Shown here: piece by piece, positions 41,610-50,368 of the stretch
How the letters are laid out: every line of letters begins with the position of its first letter
Numbering within the stretch: the stretch's first letter is position 1
From: an uncultured bacterium
Lineage (GTDB): Bacteria; Armatimonadota; UBA5829
Assembly (NCBI GenBank): GCA_938074205.1
Contig: CALJES010000011.1
Location: 186,001 to 250,000 of the forward strand
Direction of reading: 5' to 3'
Length of the DNA: 64,000 nucleotides
Translations under genes and position numbers: made by a program
The notes under the pieces: model-generated
Databases searched by the model: none
What the model was told of the DNA's origin: nothing
The model's input: the letters and a program-made list of their open reading frames with translations, nothing else

Positions 41610-44240
41610 ATGAACCGACTATCCTACCTGGTTTTTTTGTGTGTCTTCGCGAGTTTGGGGTGCTGCGCAGAAAATTCCTTTACCCTTACGAGAGATCCGG
41701 TGGCTTTGTGCTCCAGGGTTGCGACAGCGCCGGTGATCGATGGGCGATTGGATGAACAGTGTTGGAAAAAGCCTCCTTCTATAACGCAATTTGTACAGTC
41801 TAGGAGCAGCGAATCGCTCCAATGTCAAACGCACGTGTTACTAGCCTACAACGAAAAGGGTCTATTCGTTGCATTCAGGTGCTTTGAGCCTGAGATCTCG
41901 AAGCTCGTAACGGGTCAGCAGTTCGTTTGGCGAAATGACTCAGTTGAAATATTGATCGACGCAGACCGCGACCGCGCGGGCTACATTCAACTGATTGGAG
42001 ATGTAACCGGAGCCACGTTCCAGCAATTGGCTGGGATACCCGCTGAAACGCCGAATCAGCAGTGGACCGCAGACTGGAAGTTCGCCGCCGCACGGGGGTT
42101 GCACGAGTGGACAGCAGAGGTATTCGTGCCTGCTGAGGCTCTTCGGGTTCGGATGCGTGATGGCACCGTGATCCGCGCCAACTTTGCACGAAACCGCAAG
42201 CCTGTGCTGGAATCCAGTTCCTGGACACGGCGTACGGGTGAGATCTGCCAGGCTTTGTACTTCGGAAATGTTGTTCTAGGTTCGAAACTCTCTGATGCAA
42301 ATGCTTCCTTAGAACAGTTTCGCTTCGTGAGATATGAAGAGGGTCGCGCTGAGCTCGTAATTAGCAGCAGCGCCCGAAAAACAACCGTTACACCGCGCAT
42401 AAAAATCTTTCCCGAAAGGGGTGTCAAAGATCATATTCTACCTCCTGTTTCGATAGAGAGTAGCCGTGTGCGTAAACTCCCCATCAAAATTCACCTTCCC
42501 GACGAATATAGGTTTGGTCTGGAGATATGGGGTCAAGCTAGCGGGAAAGACGAGACCAAGTTCCTAGGAAGCTACCTTGTAACACGTGCACCCTCGATCC
42601 CGCGTATATATGGAGCTGTCTTGGCTTCACGTGAATGGGGAACGGTTTGGGAGGCGAATGCCACTTGCAAGGTACTGCCGAATTCTCCAATTGCAGAGGA
42701 CAAGGCCCAGGTCATTCGTGTGTTCGCGGCAAGAAACGAATTCGAACCTTTCCAATTGGTTATTACGCCTCGGCGCGACCTACGCAATCTTACGGCTGCA
42801 GTAACAGATCTCGTGGGACCGGCAAGAGTATCGAAGGAGCAGATTAGCGTAAGGCTTGTTGAGACTGTGCCAGTTACTGTACCAACGAGCCCTGACTGTG
42901 CACCAGGCGACTATCCAGATCCCTTAGTTCCATTCGAGTCCACTACGGCGAAAGCCGGTCGAAATACAGCGTTGTGGTTTACGATCCGCGTCTTGCCTAA
43001 TGTTCTTGCCGGTGATTACCGCGGGAGTGTGCGCATTAGCGCAGACGGTATAGCTCCTGTTGAGATTCCTATTCAGCTTAGGGTTTGGGATTTCACGCTG
43101 CCTGATGTCAGTCGTTTGCGGACTGCCTATGGATGCGACTACGAAGCCATATGCCGCTGGCACGGCGTCTCCTCGTTGGAAGATAAACGTAAGATTGCCA
43201 CTCTCACAAATCTGAACTTCATCGAGCACAGGGTGTGCCCTATTAACCCATTGCCGTTCTGGTCGTTCGATGACGATATCGTTGACGGCAAGATGGTGAT
43301 CAGGTGGGATGAATACGATCAAGGAGCTGAACTATTTTTACCCAAAATGAATTCCTTTAACTTACCGGGCGCGTTCATGAGCTCCGTCAGGAATAAACGC
43401 GCGAAGGAGCCAGGCTATGCTGAGGAGAAGAAAGAGTTCCTGCAATTGGTCGCTGCGCATCTCAAGGAAAAAGGCTGGTTTGAGAAAGGCTACAACTACA
43501 TATTCGATGAGCCGAACCCAGATCAGTATGGCGACATCGTTCGTGAGGCTGAGATATGGCATGCGGCAGACCCACAGTTCAAGATACTTGTTACAGAGCA
43601 ACCGGAGCCCGAACTCTTTGGAGCCATCAATATTTGGGTGCCAGTTCTTGACGCGTATATACGTCCCATTTGTCAGTCGCGGCAGTCGTTTGGTGAAGAA
43701 GTCTGGTGGTACGTTTGCTGCGGCCCGCATCACCCTTACCCGAACAACTTTATCGATTATCCGGCCATAGACCATAGGATTCTTCATTGGATGAATTGGA
43801 AATACGGTGTCACAGGCGTACTTTATTGGCAGACGACGTTCTGGCGCAGAGATCCCTGGTTGTATCCTATGAACGATGAAGGGGGAAAGAATCTCGGTAA
43901 TGGTGACGGTACGCTTTTGTATCCGCATGTCCGAAAACCTTCTGACAAACCGCTCATTCAAGGTCCACTCGACTCAATTAGATGGGAAATGATACGCGAG
44001 GGAATAGAAGACTACGATTACTTAGTGATGCTCAGCGATGCAATAAAAGCCGCACAGGCGCGAGGGACTGACAAGAAGCTCATAACCGCTGCAATGAATG
44101 CTTTGTCAGAGGTCAACGCTGTAGTGAGAAGTGTTACCGACTACGAGAAGGACCCGCGCCGACTTGGCGCTGTACGGGTGAAGGTTGCTAGCGCCCTAGA
44201 GTCACTGCTTTGTAGTAGTCGCAATATGAGTGAGAAATAG
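41610..44240 (+). CDS. Secreted CBM9-like + GH123-like (DUF4091) protein
   Basis: Exported protein of about 876 residues. ATG 41610 follows GGAG closely and opens a signal peptide (MNRLSYLVFLCVFASLGCC), possibly a weak lipoprotein signal. Residues 30-230 form a CBM9/DOMON-like carbohydrate-binding sandwich (PVIDGRLDEQCWKKPPSITQ; NDSVEILIDADRDRAGYIQL). After a linking beta-rich region the C-terminal half is a DUF4091 barrel related to GH123 N-acetylgalactosaminidases. It contains GYNYIFDEPNPDQYG with a likely catalytic Asp-Glu pair, then GVTGVLYWQTTFW and the terminal SIRWEMIREGIEDYDYLVML. It heads a five-gene + operon and overlaps the next gene by 11 bp. The domain calls are good, the substrate is unknown; N-acetylated hexosamine is a guess from the family. 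Confidence 0.85.
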   Translation: MNRLSYLVFLCVFASLGCCAENSFTLTRDPVALCSRVATAPVIDGRLDEQCWKKPPSITQFVQSRSSESLQCQTHVLLAYNEKGLFVAFRCFEPEISKLVTGQQFVWRNDSVEILIDADRDRAGYIQLIGDVTGATFQQLAGIPAETPNQQWTADWKFAAARGLHEWTAEVFVPAEALRVRMRDGTVIRANFARNRKPVLESSSWTRRTGEICQALYFGNVVLGSKLSDANASLEQFRFVRYEEGRAELVISSSARKTTVTPRIKIFPERGVKDHILPPVSIESSRVRKLPIKIHLPDEYRFGLEIWGQASGKDETKFLGSYLVTRAPSIPRIYGAVLASREWGTVWEANATCKVLPNSPIAEDKAQVIRVFAARNEFEPFQLVITPRRDLRNLTAAVTDLVGPARVSKEQISVRLVETVPVTVPTSPDCAPGDYPDPLVPFESTTAKAGRNTALWFTIRVLPNVLAGDYRGSVRISADGIAPVEIPIQLRVWDFTLPDVSRLRTAYGCDYEAICRWHGVSSLEDKRKIATLTNLNFIEHRVCPINPLPFWSFDDDIVDGKMVIRWDEYDQGAELFLPKMNSFNLPGAFMSSVRNKRAKEPGYAEEKKEFLQLVAAHLKEKGWFEKGYNYIFDEPNPDQYGDIVREAEIWHAADPQFKILVTEQPEPELFGAINIWVPVLDAYIRPICQSRQSFGEEVWWYVCCGPHHPYPNNFIDYPAIDHRILHWMNWKYGVTGVLYWQTTFWRRDPWLYPMNDEGGKNLGNGDGTLLYPHVRKPSDKPLIQGPLDSIRWEMIREGIEDYDYLVMLSDAIKAAQARGTDKKLITAAMNALSEVNAVVRSVTDYEKDPRRLGAVRVKVASALESLLCSSRNMSEK

Positions 44241-46260
44241 GATTATCGAAGCGATGAAGACAGTTCAAGAAGAACAACCATCAACAGTTGCTGGTACTTG
44301 CTCGACTGATCATCAGCTCAGCGGTATAACCCTTCGCGGGGTTCTTATAGGCCTCATTTTGGTAGCAATCACATGCCTGTGCGTCTGCTGGGCTGAACTG
44401 GTGCTGAAGACCATACAAATCGGTTTTCTGCAGATGCCGCCTGCAGCAATCGGAATATTTTTCTTTTTGGTTTTGCTCAACAAGGCGATGCGGCAGATGG
44501 GAGAGCGTTTCAGGCTCGGTCCCAACGAGCTTCTAATGATCTACATGATGATGGTTGTTGCGTGTATGGTCTCCTCACGGGGCATTATGGAGAAGATCAT
44601 TCCTCTTTTCGTGACACCAAATTACTACGCCAACAGCAGCAACCAATGGGCTGAGCTAATGTTCCCTCACATAAAGAAATGGATAGTGGCTTTCGATCCG
44701 GCTGGTCCTCCGCAGCAGCCTGTGGCAAAGGCGTTTTTCGAAGGACTGCGCGCCGGTGAATCCATCCCGTGGCAGTTGTGGGTTACTCCGTTAGTTTGTT
44801 GGGGAGTGCTGGTGTTCCTAGTTATTTTTGCTTTTATGTGCGTGGCGACCATGCTCCGTAGGCAGTGGGTGGACAACGAAAAACTGAGCTTTCCACTGGT
44901 TCAGTTGCCGCTTGAGCTTGCAAAGGGAGAACACAACCAGGACATCCTAAAAAACAAGCTCCTCTGGGGCGGTGTAGCGGTTCCGGCCATCGTTTTCACA
45001 ATCAACGGCGTTCACAACGTAATACCTGCCGTACCTGAAATAACGCTGAGCTTATACCTTAACCCGTTCTTCGTAAACCGTCCGTGGAGCGAAATATACT
45101 GGACCACTATTTTCCTTTCCTTTGCAGCAATAGGATTTTTCTTCTTGTTGCCTACTGAGATAATCTTCTCTCTGTGGTTTTTTGCTCTTTTTGCACGTTT
45201 TCAGGATGTAGTATCTGCGTCGTTTGGTATGGATATGCCTCGGATGCCAATGTACGGTACACATGCTTATGTGGCTTATCAGGTGGTCGGGGCATACGTC
45301 GTTCTAGCCGGATATCTTTTCTTTGTGGCTTTGCCCCATCTGAAACGAGTCATGCGTTCAGTGTGGCACGGACTGAGTACCCCTGAGGACAAAAATGAAC
45401 TACTCCCCTACCCAGTCGCCTTCTGGGGATTGCTTATAAGCTTTGCACTAATCCTGCTTTGGTGCAGGTTGGCTGGTATGTCTACGTGGCTTGCAGTGCT
45501 TCAGTTCTTCGTGTTTCTTTTCATTGTCGCTATAGTGATGACTCGAAGTACAGCAGAAGCCGGCGTACTTATGACGGAAACCTCATTTCGGCCTGTCGAT
45601 TTCTACCGCATGTTTGCTCCCGCCACAAACCTGGGTCCCGCCAATCTGACGGTCATGGCTTTCACGGATGCTGCTTTTATGCGTGACCAACGCGGCCTAC
45701 TGCTGACTGGCTTTATGGACGGCTTGAAGATCGCCGACGGTGGACGTATGAGCCGTGCGGCAATGCGATGGATCTTCTTGTTCGGAGTCGTTGCAGCCAT
45801 GTTCGTTGCAGGTGCTATACACATATGGCTTCCGTATACGAAAGGAGCAATAAACCTCTATACCTATCCATACAGTGGCAACAACTACTGGGCCTTTCAC
45901 GAGGCAGAGTCGCAAATTCGCGGTGCTCCGTTGCCTGATTGGCAGCCCAAAACGTTCTTTGTCGTAGGTGTGCTTTTCACGCTGTTCTTGTCCTATATGC
46001 GAGCGGCGTACTATTGGTGGCCTTTCCATCCGCTTGGCTACGCCCTCTGCATCTCCTGGACGATGAGCGTCTTCTGGTTCTCGTGTCTTATAGCTTGGAT
46101 CATAAAGACTGTTATTCTACGCTATGGGGGCATGAAGTTGTACATCAAAGCAAGGCCGTGGTTCTTGGGAATGGTGTTAGGTGAATTTGGGATGGCTGTA
46201 ATATGGGCTCTGATTAGCGGAGTTACTGGCATTACGGCCCCGACGTTCCCTTGGCCTTGA
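44230..46260 (+). CDS. DUF6785-family multi-span membrane protein (possible transporter)
   Basis: Integral membrane protein of about 670 residues with roughly 14 hydrophobic segments. I recognise the DUF6785/DUF6784 pattern (ITLRGVLIGLILVAITCLCV; RLGPNELLMIYMMMVVACMV; RRQWVDNEKLSFPLVQLPLE; MTRSTAEAGVLMTETSFRP). This family is common in Armatimonadota and Planctomycetota, often beside glycoside hydrolases, and resembles oligopeptide-transporter-like folds. No transport substrate is established. The gene overlaps the upstream stop by 11 bp (GTG 44230) or starts at ATG 44254. In this operon it is the only membrane protein, so an uptake role for the released sugars is the natural hypothesis. Confidence 0.85.
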   Translation: MRNRIIEAMKTVQEEQPSTVAGTCSTDHQLSGITLRGVLIGLILVAITCLCVCWAELVLKTIQIGFLQMPPAAIGIFFFLVLLNKAMRQMGERFRLGPNELLMIYMMMVVACMVSSRGIMEKIIPLFVTPNYYANSSNQWAELMFPHIKKWIVAFDPAGPPQQPVAKAFFEGLRAGESIPWQLWVTPLVCWGVLVFLVIFAFMCVATMLRRQWVDNEKLSFPLVQLPLELAKGEHNQDILKNKLLWGGVAVPAIVFTINGVHNVIPAVPEITLSLYLNPFFVNRPWSEIYWTTIFLSFAAIGFFFLLPTEIIFSLWFFALFARFQDVVSASFGMDMPRMPMYGTHAYVAYQVVGAYVVLAGYLFFVALPHLKRVMRSVWHGLSTPEDKNELLPYPVAFWGLLISFALILLWCRLAGMSTWLAVLQFFVFLFIVAIVMTRSTAEAGVLMTETSFRPVDFYRMFAPATNLGPANLTVMAFTDAAFMRDQRGLLLTGFMDGLKIADGGRMSRAAMRWIFLFGVVAAMFVAGAIHIWLPYTKGAINLYTYPYSGNNYWAFHEAESQIRGAPLPDWQPKTFFVVGVLFTLFLSYMRAAYYWWPFHPLGYALCISWTMSVFWFSCLIAWIIKTVILRYGGMKLYIKARPWFLGMVLGEFGMAVIWALISGVTGITAPTFPWP

Positions 46261-46289
46261 TAGGACTGCACGGATCGGAGGAGATCACC

Positions 46290-47765
46290 GTGGTTTTCAG
46301 AGATAACAGACTTCTATTCATTGATACGCGTGAAATAGCTTCGATGGAGAATATTACGCTAAGAATGAATTCGCCCGAGAAGAGGGGTGTATGCTTAGCT
46401 GTGGAGACTCCTTGGGAGCTGTCAATAGTTCGCGCGTCCAGCATAGTGTATTGGGAAGGAGAGTACCGCCTTTACTATACAGTGAAACTTGACGAGATGC
46501 ATCATGCGCTCGCCTTCGCAGTTTCCAAGGACGGGATCATTTGGGATAGGCCTGAACTCAATGCAGTAGAATTTAAAGGCTCTAAGAAAAACAACCTGGT
46601 CGACATCGAGGGCATGTGCCCAGACGAAACGTGCGTCTTCGTTGACCCGACCGGTCCTGATGAGCACAGATTCAAACTCATATGCCATTCGCCTTACAAG
46701 GGGACCTGGTTGATGACTTCGGCGGATGGAATGCGCTTCAAGTATGCGGGTGGCGCTTTGATTGAAAGGGCGACCGACAATCATATGTCCGTTTTTTATG
46801 ATCCTACCATCGGCAAGTACAGACTCTATCTACGAGGGAGCGACAAAAGCAGACCTATAATGGGTTGGAGCGGAAGTCGTAGCGTGGTCTACGCGGAAAC
46901 CGACGATCTGTTTAAGCCCATACCCATTGATGAGAATGCGCCCGATCCTCACGAACGTGGTATGGTTCGACCTGGTCCGGACGGGAAGCCTATTCAACCG
47001 CTTGCTGCCATAAATCGCGAGCTTCCCAAAGTTCTGTTTATGGACGAAAAGGATCCTCCGCAGGCCGATATGTACCAGCCTGCCGTTCACCTATATTGCC
47101 CCGCTGCCTACGTGGCTTTCCCAACGCTTTACTACCACTATCCTGGTCTCGACCAGGGTGGGTTCCATAACGATGGCGTGCTGGATATTCAATTCGCGAC
47201 CAGCCGAGACGGATATTTGTGGCGCCGCGACTTCCGAGGTTCTTATGTTCGCCTGGATTTGCCCGGCGGCCGAACTACAAAGCAGATGCATATGCTCCTG
47301 GGCATGGTGGCTCACGAGCACACCCTTAGCCAGTATTATTGTGGAAGCAACCGCACACATGGCGAAGGTCGCACAGTCGACAATCCGAAGGGTATAGGGT
47401 TCCATGAACCGAAACTAGGTGATCCAATTGCTCTTCGACTGGAACAGCGAATCGACGGCTTCGTTTCAGCCGACAGTGACTACTGCGGCGGGTCGCTTGT
47501 CACTCAGCCCTTTAAGCTGCAAAGTTCTGAGTTGTGTATAAATGTCGACACGTCTGCAAGCGGTGTCGCCTGGGCTGCACTGTTGGATGAGAACGGATGG
47601 GAAGTCCCCGGCTGCCGACTGGAGGAATCTGACAGAATTCAAGGTAACGACACCAGATACAAGCTTTCCTGGCAGGGCAAATCAGACCTTTCCCGTCTAG
47701 TTGGAAAGAACATTCGCCTGCTCATAAAAAGCCGCAACACCAGGCTATTCGCAGTTTATCCGTAG
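46290..47765 (+). CDS. GH32/43-like five-bladed beta-propeller protein (cytoplasmic)
   Basis: Predicted glycosidase or phosphorylase-like protein of about 492 residues with no signal peptide. GTG 46290 lies 7 bases after CGGAGGAG, better than the upstream TTG 46251. Propeller-blade segments: IVRASSIVYWEGEYRLYYTV, FAVSKDGIIWDRPEL, VFVDPTGPDEHRFKLICHSP and MSVFYDPTIGKYRLYLRGSD, typical of the GH43/GH32/GH130 superfamily. The last 90 residues form a beta-sandwich (FKLQSSELCINVDTSASGVA; KNIRLLIKSRNTRLFAVYP) that is matched in the propeller protein at 57566, so these two are distant paralogs in opposite operons. Substrate unknown. Confidence 0.78.
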   Translation: MVFRDNRLLFIDTREIASMENITLRMNSPEKRGVCLAVETPWELSIVRASSIVYWEGEYRLYYTVKLDEMHHALAFAVSKDGIIWDRPELNAVEFKGSKKNNLVDIEGMCPDETCVFVDPTGPDEHRFKLICHSPYKGTWLMTSADGMRFKYAGGALIERATDNHMSVFYDPTIGKYRLYLRGSDKSRPIMGWSGSRSVVYAETDDLFKPIPIDENAPDPHERGMVRPGPDGKPIQPLAAINRELPKVLFMDEKDPPQADMYQPAVHLYCPAAYVAFPTLYYHYPGLDQGGFHNDGVLDIQFATSRDGYLWRRDFRGSYVRLDLPGGRTTKQMHMLLGMVAHEHTLSQYYCGSNRTHGEGRTVDNPKGIGFHEPKLGDPIALRLEQRIDGFVSADSDYCGGSLVTQPFKLQSSELCINVDTSASGVAWAALLDENGWEVPGCRLEESDRIQGNDTRYKLSWQGKSDLSRLVGKNIRLLIKSRNTRLFAVYP

Positions 47766-47809
47766 ACCACGAACGAGATCGTTTGGTTCTATCTAGGGAG
47801 GGATATCAA

Positions 47810-49027
47810 GTGGCGCAGCAAGTCTTCGACCAATCGTTTCTGCTTGACAGAGCTGTCAAATGCGGTGAATGGATGATACGCAATCAGATTACCGACCGCA
47901 TGGACGCCAACAAAGGCAGGTCCATACGCAGCTACGATGCGGATACCAAGGAACTCAGACTAACTGGAAACTGGATGTGCGGTACAATGGCAGCATCTTT
48001 GTGCGCACTGTATAAGCGCACATCTGACAAACGTTACCTAGACGGAGCCGTCAATGCTGCGCGTTACATATTGTCCCTGCAGGTTATGGACCAGACCGAT
48101 TGGCACTTTGGGGCAATTCGCGAGATAACTCCTCAGTCGATAGAATTCGCCCCTCGTGATGCAACCAGCGCAGCTTGGGGGTTGGTTTGGGTTGCTGAGG
48201 CGACCGGTGAGTCGATATATCTTGAGCGTGCTCGCCTCTTTGCGGACTGGCTCGTTGAAAAGGGAATGTATCGCGGTTGGCCTCTGTATGCCATATATAT
48301 GGATCCGAAACTAGACAATTTCTACTCTCGCGGCTCATTTCAGTCCGGGACTGGATTGTTCTTCTATGATCTTTTTCGAATGACCGGCGATACAAAATAC
48401 ATAGAGCGGGGCTTGTTACCCATCGCCACTATCTACAGAGATGAGTTTATCAAGGACGACGGACGGCTCATACTCGAGCGCGACCCCTTCACCGGGAAAG
48501 TTACGCATGCGGTCGAGGACCTTCAGGATCTTCCACAACACGCTCTTAACGATGACTTCGGAGTCACTATGATGATTGAGGCGTCGCGGTTCTTTGGCGA
48601 CAGGTCGTTCGTGGAAAAAGCAGCACTGTTCGCTCGTTGGGCTGCGTCTATTCAAGAAGAGGACGGAGGCTTCGTTCAGGGACGAATACCATCAGCAGTC
48701 CCCATGGCAGAAATGTATTTTCGCGACTTAGGTGAAGAGCTGGGTGACGATGCATTGATATCCGCAGCAGACAAGGCGCTCAGAAAACTGGTAACAATGC
48801 AGTGGCTGGACACTGGCGATCCAAAGCTGGATGGCGGTTTTCAGGGTGTCTACGAAGGTGTCGAACCGAATAAATGGGGGCGGCGGTGTGTTAACATGCG
48901 CACATCTGCATATGCCCTCGTGGCCCTTCTCAAGGCTGAAAGCGATCTCGCTGATATATGGTTGGGTACGCACAACAAGCCGTTCCAAGATCACAGATGG
49001 ATCGGTCTTCACGACTTGGTCTTCTAG
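47810..49027 (+). CDS. Six-hairpin (alpha/alpha)6-barrel glycosidase-like protein
   Basis: Cytoplasmic, about 405 residues. Start GTG 47810 is 8 bases after AGGGAGG. Helical-repeat landmarks: CGEWMIRNQITDRMD, TGNWMCGTMAASLCALYKRT, AARYILSLQVMDQTDWHFG, SAAWGLVWVAEATGESIYLE and FQSGTGLFFYDLFRMTGD. This is the pattern of the six-hairpin glycosidase superfamily (GH88/GH105-like, GH127-like or AGE epimerases). A catalytic residue cannot be named with confidence. It lies between the propeller hydrolase and the GH29 gene, with spacings of 45 and 41 bp. Unsaturated uronyl hydrolase is one possibility, beta-L-arabinofuranosidase-like another. Confidence 0.75.
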   Translation: MAQQVFDQSFLLDRAVKCGEWMIRNQITDRMDANKGRSIRSYDADTKELRLTGNWMCGTMAASLCALYKRTSDKRYLDGAVNAARYILSLQVMDQTDWHFGAIREITPQSIEFAPRDATSAAWGLVWVAEATGESIYLERARLFADWLVEKGMYRGWPLYAIYMDPKLDNFYSRGSFQSGTGLFFYDLFRMTGDTKYIERGLLPIATIYRDEFIKDDGRLILERDPFTGKVTHAVEDLQDLPQHALNDDFGVTMMIEASRFFGDRSFVEKAALFARWAASIQEEDGGFVQGRIPSAVPMAEMYFRDLGEELGDDALISAADKALRKLVTMQWLDTGDPKLDGGFQGVYEGVEPNKWGRRCVNMRTSAYALVALLKAESDLADIWLGTHNKPFQDHRWIGLHDLVF

Positions 49028-49067
49028 CGCGATTTGCAAATTCACTTAACTTTGAGGAACATCGGAC

Positions 49068-50357
49068 ATGAACGATTTTCCGCACGGTGACACTTCCTGG
49101 TTTGTTCACGACAGGTTTGGTCTCTTTATTCACTGGGGGATATTTTCGGCGGCTGGCCGACATGAGCAGGTAATGAGTCGCGAAAAAATGACGGTTGAGG
49201 AATACAGAAAGTACTTCGACCATTTTGATCCGGATCTTTTTGATCCTTACAGCTGGGCGCGCGAAGCAAAAAACGCTGGAATGAAGTACTTTGTCGTAAC
49301 GGCCAAGCACCACGACGGTTTTTGCCTGTTCGATTCTGCGCTGACAGATTACAAAGCTACAAACACCCTTGCCGGGCGCGACCTATTGCGCGAGATAATC
49401 GACGCGTTCCGCGATCAGGGATTTCGCGTCGGCATATACTATTCGCTTCTCGACTGGCATCACCCCGAGTTTCCTTTGGATGGTCGTCATCCGCTGCGTG
49501 ATAATCTCGAAGCGCGAGAGTGCGAAAAGCATCGTGATATAGCCAAATACCGTGAGTACATGTTCGGCCAGGTCAGAGAACTTCTGACCAAATACGGTCG
49601 CATTGACATCCTCTGGCTCGATTTTTCCTATCCTCATTCAGATTGGGGGTGGGCAAAGGGCAAGGGGCGCGATGACTGGGATTCCGAATCCTTGGTGCGC
49701 ATGGTTCGCAGTTTGCAGCCTCACGTAATTCTTAACGATCGCCTTGATCTGCCCGGAGCTGGCGACATTATCACGCCAGAGCAATTCCAACCGCCGGAAT
49801 GGCCAAAAGTGAATGGCAAGAAGGCGATATGGGAAGCTTGTCAGACGCTGAATGTAAGCTGGGGATACGACAGGGAAGCGTTGCACTGGAAGTCGCCTGA
49901 TATGCTGCTTCGCATGCTGATTGACTGTGTATCAAAGGGCGGAAATTTCCTTCTTAATGTTGGTCCTAACGGCCGGGGAGAATTCGAGCCGAAAGCTTTG
50001 GAACGACTGCGTTTCATTGGTGAATGGATGAGACTCCATTCGCGATCGATCTATGGTTGCACGGCGAGTGATTACGAACCGCCGCCCGACTGCCGTTATA
50101 CGCAGAGCGGTAACAGGTTATACCTGCATTTCTTTGCTTGGCCCTACAAACACGTGTATTTGAAAGGATTGGCGGGGAAGGTCGAATATGCCCAGTTGCT
50201 CAGTGACGGTTCAGAAGTCAAACACTTCACTTTGGATCCAGCAAAGCAGGTACACACTTCAGTGATGAGCGGACTGCCCGGAGCTGAGATCCTTGAGCTT
50301 CCAACGATTAAGCCCGAAGTGGCTGTGCCTGTAATCGAAATTTTCCTGAAAGAATGA
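49068..50357 (+). CDS. GH29 alpha-L-fucosidase (cytoplasmic)
   Basis: Retaining alpha-L-fucosidase family member without signal peptide. Hallmarks: WFVHDRFGLFIHWGIFSAAG (residues 11-30), FVVTAKHHDGFCLFDSALTD, GFRVGIYYSLLDWHHPEF, and RIDILWLDFSYPHSDWG in which Asp185 is the expected nucleophile. Later segments are TLNVSWGYDREALHWKSPD, KGGNFLLNVGPNGRGEFEP and a C-terminal beta-sandwich. The nucleophile motif is LDFS rather than the common LDG, a small deviation. ATG 49068 has GAGGAA in front. It is the last gene of the + operon and converges with the minus operon 11 bp away. Some GH29 members act on other 6-deoxy sugars, so strict fucose specificity is not certain. Confidence 0.93.
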   Translation: MNDFPHGDTSWFVHDRFGLFIHWGIFSAAGRHEQVMSREKMTVEEYRKYFDHFDPDLFDPYSWAREAKNAGMKYFVVTAKHHDGFCLFDSALTDYKATNTLAGRDLLREIIDAFRDQGFRVGIYYSLLDWHHPEFPLDGRHPLRDNLEARECEKHRDIAKYREYMFGQVRELLTKYGRIDILWLDFSYPHSDWGWAKGKGRDDWDSESLVRMVRSLQPHVILNDRLDLPGAGDIITPEQFQPPEWPKVNGKKAIWEACQTLNVSWGYDREALHWKSPDMLLRMLIDCVSKGGNFLLNVGPNGRGEFEPKALERLRFIGEWMRLHSRSIYGCTASDYEPPPDCRYTQSGNRLYLHFFAWPYKHVYLKGLAGKVEYAQLLSDGSEVKHFTLDPAKQVHTSVMSGLPGAEILELPTIKPEVAVPVIEIFLKE

Positions 50358-50368
50358 TCTTGGTCGCG

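Noticed and set aside
43362-43961. 199-codon minus-strand frame opposite the GH123-like domain
   Set aside because: Antisense shadow of a conserved catalytic domain with no independent signals.
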